A DNA stretch of 64,000 nt from Flavisolibacter longurius (lineage in GTDB: Bacteria > Bacteroidota > Bacteroidia > Chitinophagales > Chitinophagaceae), in NCBI GenBank assembly GCA_013327885.1, contig JABUMY010000014.1, forward strand, positions 113,742 through 177,741, read 5' to 3'. Position 1 is the stretch's first letter; each line of letters begins with the position of its first letter. The position numbers and the translations under genes were made by a program. Below, piece by piece: positions 1 through 8,085 of this stretch. The notes under the pieces were generated by a model that was not told the origin of the DNA, ran no database searches, and was given only the letters and a program-made list of their open reading frames with translations.

Positions 1-135
1 AGTAAGCATCGTACCGGTGACGGGATCCTTCACCACCTTTCGTTCTGATGGAAAACGCTTACCGATCTGTGCTGAGCCCAGAAGCGAAAAGCCCAGGAAA
101 AGGATGGGGAAAATGGCAAAAAATTTATGTCGCAT
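1..135 (-). CDS. Oligogalacturonate lyase-like secreted protein, N-terminal 45 codons only
   Basis: Only the start of this gene lies in the window; the rest continues beyond base 1. The visible 45 residues begin MRHKFFAIFP and form a signal peptide ending near SLLGSAQ, followed by IGKRFPSERKVVKDPVTG. That mature N-terminus resembles what I recall of Bacteroidota oligogalacturonate lyases (PL22), which cut short pectin oligosaccharides to unsaturated monomers. It is the last visible gene of the minus-strand pectin/rhamnose locus, downstream of the GH105 gene, which fits that role. With so little sequence the family call is tentative; a secreted protein start is well supported. Confidence 0.5.
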   Translation of the reverse strand, partial: MRHKFFAIFPILFLGFSLLGSAQIGKRFPSERKVVKDPVTGTMLT

Positions 136-223
136 GAACCGTAGGTTTTGCTTGCGATTAAAAAAAGCTATGATTACGTGAACGAACGACAAGAATAATC
201 CAGCCGCATCACCGTAAATCGTT

Positions 224-1555
224 TTATTTTTTTGATTTTACCTGCAGCGAACTGTCGTTGATCTCAAAGAGATAATTATTCAGCAGGTTGATCACTTCTG
301 CACCAGCCAGCAGCACAGGACCATAGCCGTGGGCTGCATACACATTCACCGGGCGGTAATAATAAAACGCCGGATCGAAGGCCATGCCCGTACCCACACA
401 GGTTCCTTCCACCTGGCCCTTGTCGTTCACCTTTGTTGCCACCGCATTCCAGGCCAGCAGGGCCGCCGGTGCATACGCCCTGGCATTCAGCCAGCCTTTG
501 TTGATGCCACGGGCAAAACAATAGGCGTAAATGGCCGTCGCTGATGTTTCGAGGTAGGAATCGTTCTTGTCGAGCAACTGGTGCCAGAAACCCTGTCCTG
601 TTTGATAAGAAGCCAGTCCTTTAGCATGGGCCTGGAACTGTTGCAACACAGCAGCCCTTCCAGGGTGAGAGTCCGGCAACACATCGAGTAATTCGGCCAT
701 GGCCATCAGGGCCCAACCGTTGGCCCTTGCCCATCGAAACTCCGGGTGCACATCCATTTCCTCTACCCAACCGTGCATGTAAACATTGAGGTCTTTGTTG
801 AACATGCGGTCCGAAAAAAGTTTGACCTGCGCCACCGCATCGTCGTAATATTTTTTATCACCGGTGAGTTTTCCCATCTGCGCCAGCGCCGGGATGCTCA
901 TGTACAGGTCATCGAGCCAGAGGGTATTTTTTTGCGGACGGTTGCGGGCCAGGGTGCCATCCGGCAGGCGAAATTCTTTTGTCGAAACGTAATTGAGGTA
1001 ATGATCCACCAACGGACGAATGGAGGGATTACCGCCGTTGCGCAGGGTTTTGATCATGGCTGCGGCCACGGCACCGGCATCGTCCAGGGCATGCGGCGCA
1101 ATGGGCTGCCTGAAAGGATTGCTGCTCTTTGGATACTGCTGGTAAAGCTTTGTAAACGCAGGTAAGGCTGACAAAATAAAATCAACCCTCTTTTTGGTGT
1201 AGTCAGCATATTTTGGATCACCGGTAGCGGCACTGGCTTCCAGCATGCCGCTGTAGGTAACACCCCATTCATAACTGGTGAGGCGAAAATCACCCGGCTT
1301 CACCACCGTGTTGGTATCAACCGCATTGAGTGCAACCGGTTCGCCGGTTTTTCGGTTAACCAATCCCGTTGGCGTGGTGGCGTCAAGGTATTGGTAAACC
1401 CGGTCGATCACCGCTTTTACGGCTTCGGTTTTGGGTGCACCGTAGGGTGTGGGGTAATCAACTTTCAGGGCATGGAGCGGCGCCGTCACATCATTGGCTT
1501 TTTGGGCATGCACTAGCTGGAAAAAAAGGAGGGAAAGAAGGGTCAATCTTTTCAT
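224..1555 (-). CDS. GH105/GH88-type unsaturated glucuronyl/galacturonyl hydrolase
   Basis: This 443-residue protein has a signal peptide (residues 1-18, ending VHAQ) and an (alpha/alpha)6-barrel of the GH105 family. The family removes the 4,5-unsaturated uronic acid left at the non-reducing end after pectin lyases act. Visible family marks are the LDDAGA segment at residues 157-162, where the catalytic Asp is expected by comparison with YteR, then WLDDLYMSIPALAQ and ANGWALMAMAELLD further on. Length is normal, slightly longer than cytoplasmic YteR because of the signal. It lies between SusD and the lyase start, so it probably acts in the periplasm on oligosaccharides imported by the SusC/D pair. 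The choice between rhamnogalacturonyl and other unsaturated uronides is inferred from the rhamnose genes nearby. Confidence 0.88.
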   Translation of the reverse strand: MKRLTLLSLLFFQLVHAQKANDVTAPLHALKVDYPTPYGAPKTEAVKAVIDRVYQYLDATTPTGLVNRKTGEPVALNAVDTNTVVKPGDFRLTSYEWGVTYSGMLEASAATGDPKYADYTKKRVDFILSALPAFTKLYQQYPKSSNPFRQPIAPHALDDAGAVAAAMIKTLRNGGNPSIRPLVDHYLNYVSTKEFRLPDGTLARNRPQKNTLWLDDLYMSIPALAQMGKLTGDKKYYDDAVAQVKLFSDRMFNKDLNVYMHGWVEEMDVHPEFRWARANGWALMAMAELLDVLPDSHPGRAAVLQQFQAHAKGLASYQTGQGFWHQLLDKNDSYLETSATAIYAYCFARGINKGWLNARAYAPAALLAWNAVATKVNDKGQVEGTCVGTGMAFDPAFYYYRPVNVYAAHGYGPVLLAGAEVINLLNNYLFEINDSSLQVKSKK

Positions 1556-1869
1556 ATTGTGCCTGGTTTTACCGTTTGCAATCTGGCTTTTTTAGCAATC
1601 TTATTTTGAACCCTGTTCATTGCCTATCGAGAGAGGGTTGGCAGAAAAGAAAAAGACAGGTGCTTCAGGCCTGCCTTTTCTTAAACGACTGCTTGCTTAT
1701 GAGAAACTACCATTTCGGCTTTCCGATAGGTTTCTTTTATGCGTTGTAGAATGGCTGTTGAAAACGGGCAAAAGCGGTGCGCTTCCTGCTTTTTTGGGGT
1801 GAAGTTTTTGGCTTCGTATAACAGCAATCCTTTGTTGTTATGAAATTAAACGTTGCTATTAATTTATCA

Positions 1870-1884
1870 TCCTGCACTATCCTG
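1870..1884 (+). promoter_or_regulatory. Operator-like direct repeat TCCTG-N5-TCCTG, copy 1
   Basis: The sequence TCCTGCACTATCCTG consists of two TCCTG half-sites one helical turn apart. The same 15-base pattern, with C or A at three fixed places, occurs at 7802-7816 and 17552-17566. All three are in spacers of the pectin/rhamnose locus. Direct repeats with 10-base spacing are typical of AraC-type DNA binding, but the protein is unknown. Confidence 0.5.
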
Positions 1885-1885
1885 A

Positions 1886-2000
1886 TGGTGAGTGGTGAGT
1901 GGTCAGTGGTGAGTTGGGGCGTTTACTGTGCAACGCTACTTTTTTCTCTAATCGATTCCTCATCCAATAACTACTAACCACAAACCACAAACTACAAACA
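1886..2000. repeat. Degenerate word-repeat pair after SusD
   Basis: A G/T-rich block at 1886-1916 repeats units like GTGAGTGGT and CAGTGGT. A C/A-rich block at 1966-2000 repeats units like AACCACAAACTAC and ends three bases before the SusD stop codon. In the sense of the SusD transcript the second block reads as GTTTGTAGTTTGTGG units directly after the stop. The two blocks are partly complementary. Similar elements occur at 13764-13936, 37743-37860, 59875-59998 and 61620-61686. Confidence 0.65.
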
Positions 2001-2002
2001 TT

Positions 2003-3991
2003 TCAATACCCCGGGTTTTGATACGCAGCCATATCCTGCGCCGACATCGGCCGGCCATTCACCGTTTGGGCAATTATCTGCAAATAAGGGATGGGCCGCA
2101 ATTTGTGGTGCTGTGCAAAGGAAGGACTGATGTCCTCATTGAAACGCTTTGTCCGCTCAAAGAAGGTTTCTGTCCGCACCAGGTCTTCCCAACGGTAAAA
2201 CTCACCACAAAGCTCACGGGTCCTTTCGTTCAGCATAAAATGAATAAAGCGTTGCTCTGTACTGACCACCGTTGGCGGGTACAACTCGCTGGCTGCATTG
2301 GTTGTAAACAGTTCCATGGTCGCTGCGTTGCTTGCTTCCGTACTCACCAGGTCAGAAGAACCGCCCATAAATTGCCAGATCTGCGGGCTCCTGCTTTCAC
2401 CAGCCTTGTAAGCCGCCCTTGTGCGCAGTTTGTTTACTTGTAGCAAAGCATTGCCATAATCGCCCTTGCGGCCATAAGCTTCTGCCAGGATCAGCACTGT
2501 TTCCGCCAGGCGTGCCAAGGTTCCGTTGCGAATACCCCTTGCTTCGTTGTTGGTATTGGTCAACCGGATGGGGTCCGAAAACTTCCACATGGTCAGGTAC
2601 TTGTTGGGCGAAAAATCGGTAGTGACCGGAGCCCCGGCGCCGGCCTGTTTGTACCGGGCATACACACCGTAGAAACGCATGGCTGCAATGGCGGATGCCT
2701 GCAACGGCCTGTCGACCGGATTTACAATGAAAAGAGCAGCCGTATCACCCAGGCCCACCTTTGCTTTTCCTACCAGGTCCGGACGGGGTGCATTGGCTGC
2801 TGTCCAATACAAACTGGCATTTTGCGCAGCAGAAGGAATGCTGGTGTTACGGTAAAAAACAGTCTGAAAGGTTTTAAAAAACCGCGAATCATTGACCTTG
2901 TCAAAAACATCAATCGCATAATCTGTCGGTCGCAGCCGCCGGAACGGGCGGCCGTTGAAAAAATCCCTGGCCATGCCCGTCATGCCCGCATCGTACTGCG
3001 TGGGATAAAACAGGTGTGTTTGGTTATTGGTACCCGCCAGGCTAAGGTTGGCACTGAACTGCGCGGCAAAAATGATCTCGTTGCTGCTATTGTTGGCATC
3101 AATGCGGGCACGGCTGCCTGTTGGCTGCGCACCATTCTCACCCAGCGGCGGAATGCGACCGTCGGGATAAGCCGCGTTAAACAGGTTGCCATAATCTGCT
3201 TCCAGTGCATGACCGCTGTTGGTGATCACATCGTTGGCATAATAAATGGCACTGTCCATGTCCGTCGCCTTCTGCCCTCTTGCATCGGTTACGGCACTGC
3301 CGCGGGTGAGGTAAGCTTTGGCCAAAAAATGATAAGCCATCGCCCTGGTGGCCCGGCCACGGTCGGTGCCGGCATAGCGCCAGGGCAAAGCCGGACCGGC
3401 GCTGGTAAGATCGCCAATGATCTGCTGGTAAACTTCGGCTACACTTGCCCGTGGAAACTCATACTGCGGCTCGTTGGGAACAGACGTGATGAGCGGGATA
3501 CCGCCAAACTGCTGCACCATCTGGAAATAATAATAGCCCCGCAACGCTTTTAGTTCCGCAATGCGCAGGTCTTTTTGCGCCTGTGTGCCCAGCGTTTTCG
3601 AGCTGGCATCGTTGAACTGGCTGATCATGGCAATGCCCTGGTTGCAGCGGCGTATGCCTGCATAGTTGTTGCTCCAGAGTTCATTCACAAACGCATCGTT
3701 GGCATTAAGGTTGGCATCGTAATCGTTGTAGCGAACATTGTTAAACTGGTCGCCTTCACGAAACTCATCCACCCCAAAATTGTACATCGCATAAGACTGC
3801 TCACCGGTGAACTTCCATTGCAGCGGTGTGTAGGCCGATTTCACCAGGTCTTCCAACCCTGTATCGGACTTGTAATATTCTTCGGTAAGCGTGGTAACCA
3901 GTTCTTCCTGGATAAATTTTTTACAGGCCGTGGTGCCGATCAGTGCGGCTCCCATAGCCAACCCTATATAGTTCCGGAAATTCAGTTTCAT
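2003..3991 (-). CDS. SusD/RagB-family glycan-binding outer-membrane lipoprotein
   Basis: This 662-residue protein has a lipoprotein signal with the lipid-accepting Cys at residue 23 (IGTTAC). The N-terminal region with helical TPR-like repeats and the C-terminal segment FMLNERTRELCGEFYRWEDLVR are typical of RagB/SusD. It would sit on the cell surface as the lid over SusC and bind the glycan. Length is above the usual 500-600 residues, with long inserts near residues 270-330. It starts 25 bases after the SusC stop and is clearly cotranscribed. The ligand is inferred from context: rhamnogalacturonan-type pectin fragments. Confidence 0.94.
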   Translation of the reverse strand: MKLNFRNYIGLAMGAALIGTTACKKFIQEELVTTLTEEYYKSDTGLEDLVKSAYTPLQWKFTGEQSYAMYNFGVDEFREGDQFNNVRYNDYDANLNANDAFVNELWSNNYAGIRRCNQGIAMISQFNDASSKTLGTQAQKDLRIAELKALRGYYYFQMVQQFGGIPLITSVPNEPQYEFPRASVAEVYQQIIGDLTSAGPALPWRYAGTDRGRATRAMAYHFLAKAYLTRGSAVTDARGQKATDMDSAIYYANDVITNSGHALEADYGNLFNAAYPDGRIPPLGENGAQPTGSRARIDANNSSNEIIFAAQFSANLSLAGTNNQTHLFYPTQYDAGMTGMARDFFNGRPFRRLRPTDYAIDVFDKVNDSRFFKTFQTVFYRNTSIPSAAQNASLYWTAANAPRPDLVGKAKVGLGDTAALFIVNPVDRPLQASAIAAMRFYGVYARYKQAGAGAPVTTDFSPNKYLTMWKFSDPIRLTNTNNEARGIRNGTLARLAETVLILAEAYGRKGDYGNALLQVNKLRTRAAYKAGESRSPQIWQFMGGSSDLVSTEASNAATMELFTTNAASELYPPTVVSTEQRFIHFMLNERTRELCGEFYRWEDLVRTETFFERTKRFNEDISPSFAQHHKLRPIPYLQIIAQTVNGRPMSAQDMAAYQNPGY

Positions 3992-4016
3992 AATTCAATG
4001 GTTTTTGAAATCGTTT

Positions 4017-7000
4017 TTACAGATCGAGTTTGGCTCCCAGCACAAAGCTTTTATAGCTGTACGATGTTGGTCCCACCTGGTTGGTGGTGGTCCCCGGGAA
4101 CTCGCGGTACGGCACGGTTTCCGGGTCATAGTCCGAAGCCGTGTGAATCAGGATCGGGTTCACGGCGCTGATGTAAAACGAAAGGTTGCTGATGTGCATT
4201 CGCGACAACAAACTTTGCGGCAGCCGGTAGCTGAGTGTAATGTTCTTGACACGGGCAAACGTAGCATCGCGGTAGGTAAGCGCTTCCCAATACAACGGTA
4301 TGTCGCTGGTTTGCGTAGGCTGCTGGTATTCGTTGCTTGGGTTGGTGGGCGTCCAGTAGTTTACCTTGTTCGACTGGTAGCGACCCACCAGGCCCGGACG
4401 AGGCACCCGGTACATACCACCTACGCGGAAGTAAACCAGGAAGTTCAGCTCAAAGTTTTTGTAGGAAAACGTGTTGCCGATGCTGGCAATAAAATCAGGA
4501 TTGTGCGAACCCAAAATGATACGGTCGGCAGGGCTGAACGTAGAGTCACCGTTGGCATCCTGGATGCGGATCTTGCCCGGCTGAAAGCTCGTATTGTTGC
4601 GGCCATTTTTCACCCAATACTGGTTGGCCAGGATGCCTTTGGCAGTGGTGTCTTCGTATTGAAAAATGCCTTCTTTTTTATAGCCCCAGTAAACCTGCAA
4701 GGGTTGATCGAGAAGCCAGAGGTTGGCAAAATTGCTGTTGCCGCTGCCATCAATGTCTACGATCTTTTCGATGTTGCGGGAGAACATCCAGTCGGTGGAC
4801 CAGCGGAACAAACCTTTGTTGATGTTTTGTGTATTCAGCGAGATCTCGATGCCTTTGTTGCTGACCTCACCCAGGTTAAAATATACAGAGGTCACGCCGT
4901 TCGCTGCAGGAATCGTGCGTAACTGCAACTGGTCGGTGGTGTTCGACTGGTAAAGATCAATTGCGCCGCTGATGCGGTTTTGAAAAAGGCCAAACTCAAG
5001 ACCAATATTCTTGGTGGTTGTTTTTTCCCATCCCAGGTCAGGAGTTTGAAAAGTGGTTGGCGCCAGGCCGATGGCTGCCTGCCCGTTGCCCCAGTTGTAG
5101 TTGGTAAAAGCCAGTGGGCCACCGGTTTGATAGGGCGCAATGGAGGCGTTGCCCACCGTACCAATGCCCACACGCAGCTTGGCAGACGTGATGGCCGTTT
5201 GGTTCATAAAAAAGTTCTCGCGGTCGAGTTGCCAGGCAAACGATGCGGCGGGGAACCACGCTCCTTTGGCGCCTTCGGCCAGTACCGAGGAATTGTCGTA
5301 ACGGTTGCTCAGCGTTACCATGTACTTGTTCTTAAAGCCGTATTCAACCCGTCCCATATACGAGAGATATTGCGACGCCGAATAGGTACCCGAACCCGTT
5401 ACCGTTGCATCGGTATTGCGTTCCAGCGAATACCATTTCTGGGATTCAAAAATGAGGTTGTTGGCACTCAACGTGAGCGATGACGACCGGTTCAGGCTTT
5501 GCAATTCCTGCAAAAGCGTTACGTTGATCGAATGATCGTTGTTGATACGGGTATTGTAGGTAAGGATATTGTCATACACCCACGAAGAAGCACTGTTTAC
5601 GGTTTGCGATGCATTGGCAGGACTGCCTAATCGTATAGAAGATTGTGCACCGTTGAACGTACCTCTTGTGGAGCTGCGGTTATCCAGCCCGAACATAGTG
5701 CGGTACTTTAAACCTTTGAAAAGATTGATCTCGCCGTAAACGTTTCCAAACACACGGTTGGCTTTTGTTTCGTCAAATACTGTAATACGGTCATTAATGG
5801 CACTGATGATTTGCTGGTCGCGGTTGGGAAAAAGCACCCAGTTGCCGGCCGAATCGTAAGGCTCTACCATCGGTATCATGCCTGATGCGTTGGCGTATGA
5901 GCTGGTGCTGGAATTCGTGATGGAATGAATATAGCTGACTGTGGCACCAAACGTAATGAACTTGGCTGGTTTGAACTCAGCCGATGTACCCACGCTGTAC
6001 CGTGTATAGTCTTGCGCATACTCGATACCGGTTTGCTTGAAATAACCGGCGTTAAAACCTGCTTTGAACCTGTCGGCACCGGCTGTAACGGAAATATTGT
6101 GATTGGTGGTTTGTCCGTGACGGAGCCCAACATTGTTCAGCCAGTCGTAGCTTTTTACCCGGGTTGGATCATAGAGATCGATGCTATCGGATTGCGACAC
6201 ACCGATCCGTTGCAGGAACGCTTTTTCCTCGGCGGAAGCTGCCCGCTTTTGTGCGATGTAAACGTTGTTGGACGGGTCGTAAACACGCCAGGTGTAAGCA
6301 TCCTTGATAGCATTCCATTGCTCTGTACTGCCAAAGCGGTCTTTGAACAGGGCCAGGTCAGCCGTGGCTGTAGGAAAATAATAGAGTGGGTTGGTAGGCG
6401 ATGTAACACCACGGTTTGGCGTATAGCTCCTGTCGGCAAAAAATGCCTGGCGCCAGGCATCGGCCAGTTCTACCGAATTAAAAATGGGCAGGGGCCGGAT
6501 GATGGATTCCACCGACTGGCTGCCCTGGTACGAAATGGACACTTTACCGGCCTTGCCTTTTTTGGTGGTGATCTGCACCACGCCGTTAGCACCACGAACG
6601 CCGTAAACGGCCGTTGCCGAAGCATCTTTCAGGATGTCGATGGATTCAATATCAGCAGGGTTCATGTCATCGATTGTATAACTCACGGGAAAGCCATCCA
6701 CAACATAGAGTGGCTCGTTGCTGGCGCTGAGTGAACGGTTACCGCGAATGCGGATAGAGCTTCCGGCACCGGGACGAAACGTATTTGGCGTAGCCGTAAC
6801 ACCGGCCAGACGGCCCTGTAGGGCTTGCGTGAGGTTGGTGGTTTGCACCGAACGAAGACTTTCGCCGGTGATGGATGTAGTGGCACCGGTGACCTCTACC
6901 CTGCGTCGACTGCCATAGCCCACTACCACCACATCCTGCATGGAATTGGCGGCGGTTTGCAGGGTAACATTTACTTCTGTGCGGTTGTTGAGCGGTTGCT

Positions 7001-7259
7001 CCTGCCGTGTATAACCTACCGAGGTAAATACAAGTGTTGCGGTGGCAGATGGCGCTGTGATTTGATAGGCGCCATCGGCGGTGGTAATGGTAGCGGTGGC
7101 CGTACCCAACACTTGCACGCTGACGTCTCCTACCGGGTTGTTCGATTCATCGGTGACGCGGCCGCTGACCCGTACTTGCGACCAGGCCAGCAGGGAAGAA
7201 AGGAGCAGGAAGCCCACAAGGGTCCCGCTTCGAAAAACTGCGCAGGCATTTTTTCTCAT
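4017..7259 (-). CDS. SusC/RagA-family TonB-dependent glycan transporter
   Basis: This 1080-residue protein has a signal peptide (residues 1-28), a carboxypeptidase-like beta-sandwich domain (about 29-110, starting VRVSGRVTDESNNPVGDVSV), a TonB plug (about 115-230) and a 22-strand barrel. The SusC signature GVRGANGVVQITTKKG is near residue 220. It imports oligosaccharides across the outer membrane using TonB energy together with the SusD lid downstream. No FecR/STN signalling domain precedes the plug, so it is not of the sigma/anti-sigma type. An 826-base spacer separates it from the GH2 gene, so it probably has its own promoter. The protein ends SFVLGAKLDL, a normal barrel end. Confidence 0.95.
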   Translation of the reverse strand: MRKNACAVFRSGTLVGFLLLSSLLAWSQVRVSGRVTDESNNPVGDVSVQVLGTATATITTADGAYQITAPSATATLVFTSVGYTRQEQPLNNRTEVNVTLQTAANSMQDVVVVGYGSRRRVEVTGATTSITGESLRSVQTTNLTQALQGRLAGVTATPNTFRPGAGSSIRIRGNRSLSASNEPLYVVDGFPVSYTIDDMNPADIESIDILKDASATAVYGVRGANGVVQITTKKGKAGKVSISYQGSQSVESIIRPLPIFNSVELADAWRQAFFADRSYTPNRGVTSPTNPLYYFPTATADLALFKDRFGSTEQWNAIKDAYTWRVYDPSNNVYIAQKRAASAEEKAFLQRIGVSQSDSIDLYDPTRVKSYDWLNNVGLRHGQTTNHNISVTAGADRFKAGFNAGYFKQTGIEYAQDYTRYSVGTSAEFKPAKFITFGATVSYIHSITNSSTSSYANASGMIPMVEPYDSAGNWVLFPNRDQQIISAINDRITVFDETKANRVFGNVYGEINLFKGLKYRTMFGLDNRSSTRGTFNGAQSSIRLGSPANASQTVNSASSWVYDNILTYNTRINNDHSINVTLLQELQSLNRSSSLTLSANNLIFESQKWYSLERNTDATVTGSGTYSASQYLSYMGRVEYGFKNKYMVTLSNRYDNSSVLAEGAKGAWFPAASFAWQLDRENFFMNQTAITSAKLRVGIGTVGNASIAPYQTGGPLAFTNYNWGNGQAAIGLAPTTFQTPDLGWEKTTTKNIGLEFGLFQNRISGAIDLYQSNTTDQLQLRTIPAANGVTSVYFNLGEVSNKGIEISLNTQNINKGLFRWSTDWMFSRNIEKIVDIDGSGNSNFANLWLLDQPLQVYWGYKKEGIFQYEDTTAKGILANQYWVKNGRNNTSFQPGKIRIQDANGDSTFSPADRIILGSHNPDFIASIGNTFSYKNFELNFLVYFRVGGMYRVPRPGLVGRYQSNKVNYWTPTNPSNEYQQPTQTSDIPLYWEALTYRDATFARVKNITLSYRLPQSLLSRMHISNLSFYISAVNPILIHTASDYDPETVPYREFPGTTTNQVGPTSYSYKSFVLGAKLDL

Positions 7260-7489
7260 ACAGAGGTTGATTTATTTTAAAAACAGTATCGCACCTGTGG
7301 TACAGGCTTATCAGCAATAAAAATGGAAAGGCTTTTGCCAGTGGACGGAGTTTGGTAAAATCGAAATTTGCCAGCTTTTTTCCAGCTATTTGCACGGCTC
7401 TTTTGTTATGCCTGGACCAGCTACACCGGCAAGCAATCGGGAGTAAGAGCCCGGGGCGGGCAGCACCCGGCAGTCATCAGTTTCATCAG

Positions 7490-7497
7490 CAAAGCTA
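7490..7497 (-). promoter_or_regulatory. Possible -7 box of the SusC promoter (TAGCTTTG)
   Basis: Read on the minus strand this is TAGCTTTG, an exact match to the Bacteroidota -7 consensus TAnnTTTG. I found no TTTG -33 box at the expected 19-21 base distance, so it may need an activator. It directly adjoins a CTATCCTG unit that is also the right half of the operator-like motif. Confidence 0.4.
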
Positions 7498-7576
7498 TCC
7501 TGTCAAAAGCGAAGTTTTTCTGGTAGCAATCGTTTCAATTTTCAAATGAATTTATCAGCTAAATTCAGTGCTGTCG

Positions 7577-7591
7577 TCCTGTCCTGTCCTG
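7577..7591 (+). promoter_or_regulatory. Triple TCCTG run in the SusC control region
   Basis: Three adjacent TCCTG units give a match to TCCTG-N5-TCCTG. Because the units are contiguous this could be simple-sequence expansion rather than a binding site. Confidence 0.25.
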
Positions 7592-7689
7592 CTATGGGAG
7601 CAGATGGAATTTTGCTGCTGATCGCATTATTCCTGCAAGAAATAATAACGGTAAGAATTCCGGTTTTTTACCGACATCGAATAAGACAC

Positions 7690-7717
7690 AAGCAAGCGTG
7701 CTGTAGGTAGCTTGCTT
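7690..7717. terminator. Weak hairpin, possible terminator after GH2
   Basis: AAGCAAGC (7690-7697) and GCTTGCTT (7710-7717) form an 8-bp stem with a 12-base loop. It lies about 370 bases past the GH2 stop and lacks a long T-run on the minus strand, so its role is doubtful. Confidence 0.25.
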
Positions 7718-7801
7718 TTAACATGAGGGGAGAATTTTTCCATATTGCAGCAATTGAAGTTTACATCAGCGTTAAGTTATCCAGATCAATTGCGGCTTTC
7801 G

Positions 7802-7816
7802 TCCTGAACTATCCTG
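7802..7816 (+). promoter_or_regulatory. Operator-like direct repeat, copy 2 (upstream of SusC)
   Basis: TCCTGAACTATCCTG matches the copies at 1870 and 17552 at all fixed positions. It is about 540 bases upstream of the SusC start and 305 bases upstream of the probable -7 box. Confidence 0.5.
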
Positions 7817-8085
7817 CAAAAAAACGTTGCTTGTTGTGATCACGAAAACAAATAAGTTTCAAAAGAACATTGGTTGCTTATGCTGAAACCGTTAGAAGAT
7901 GTTACGGAAAAACAATGCCGGCTATAAACAGTGAGATGAAGCAAACGAGATGACTCATTTTTCGGTTGTTCGTGCCAGTTATATTCAACTACAAAAGCAC
8001 TGCAGCCGGGAAAAGCTTCGTTCTCATCCAGCGAAAAAAAATTCCAGATGTAAAGCATTGACGACCGGTTTGCTGCTGTGCAACT

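Larger units (their letters stand above)
1556..2002. other. 447-base spacer upstream of the GH105 gene
   Basis: I see no credible gene here. The spacer contains a 15-base operator-like motif (1870-1884) and two blocks of degenerate word repeats (1886-1916 and 1966-2000), described separately. Presumably the GH105 promoter is here, on the minus strand; I found no exact TAnnTTTG -7 box. Confidence 0.6.
7260..8085. other. 826-base spacer upstream of SusC
   Basis: This is the longest gene-free stretch of the window. I see no convincing ORF on either strand. It holds one copy of the 15-base operator-like motif (7802-7816), a run of three adjacent TCCTG units (7577-7591), a further CTATCCTG (7495-7502) that abuts a probable -7 box, and a small hairpin (7690-7717). 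It is most likely the control region of the SusC/SusD operon, which would have a leader of about 225 bases. Confidence 0.6.

Noticed and set aside
1886..2000. CRISPR array
   Set aside because: The repeated words are short, degenerate and contiguous, without equal-length spacers, and no cas genes are present.
2018..7320. Long plus-strand frames opposite SusD and SusC (up to 305 codons)
   Set aside because: They are antisense shadows of well-supported genes with no family similarity and arise from the codon bias of the minus-strand genes.
7840..8058. 72-codon minus-strand frame upstream of SusC
   Set aside because: No domain, many Phe/Ser/Cys residues, and placement in a control region; likely chance.
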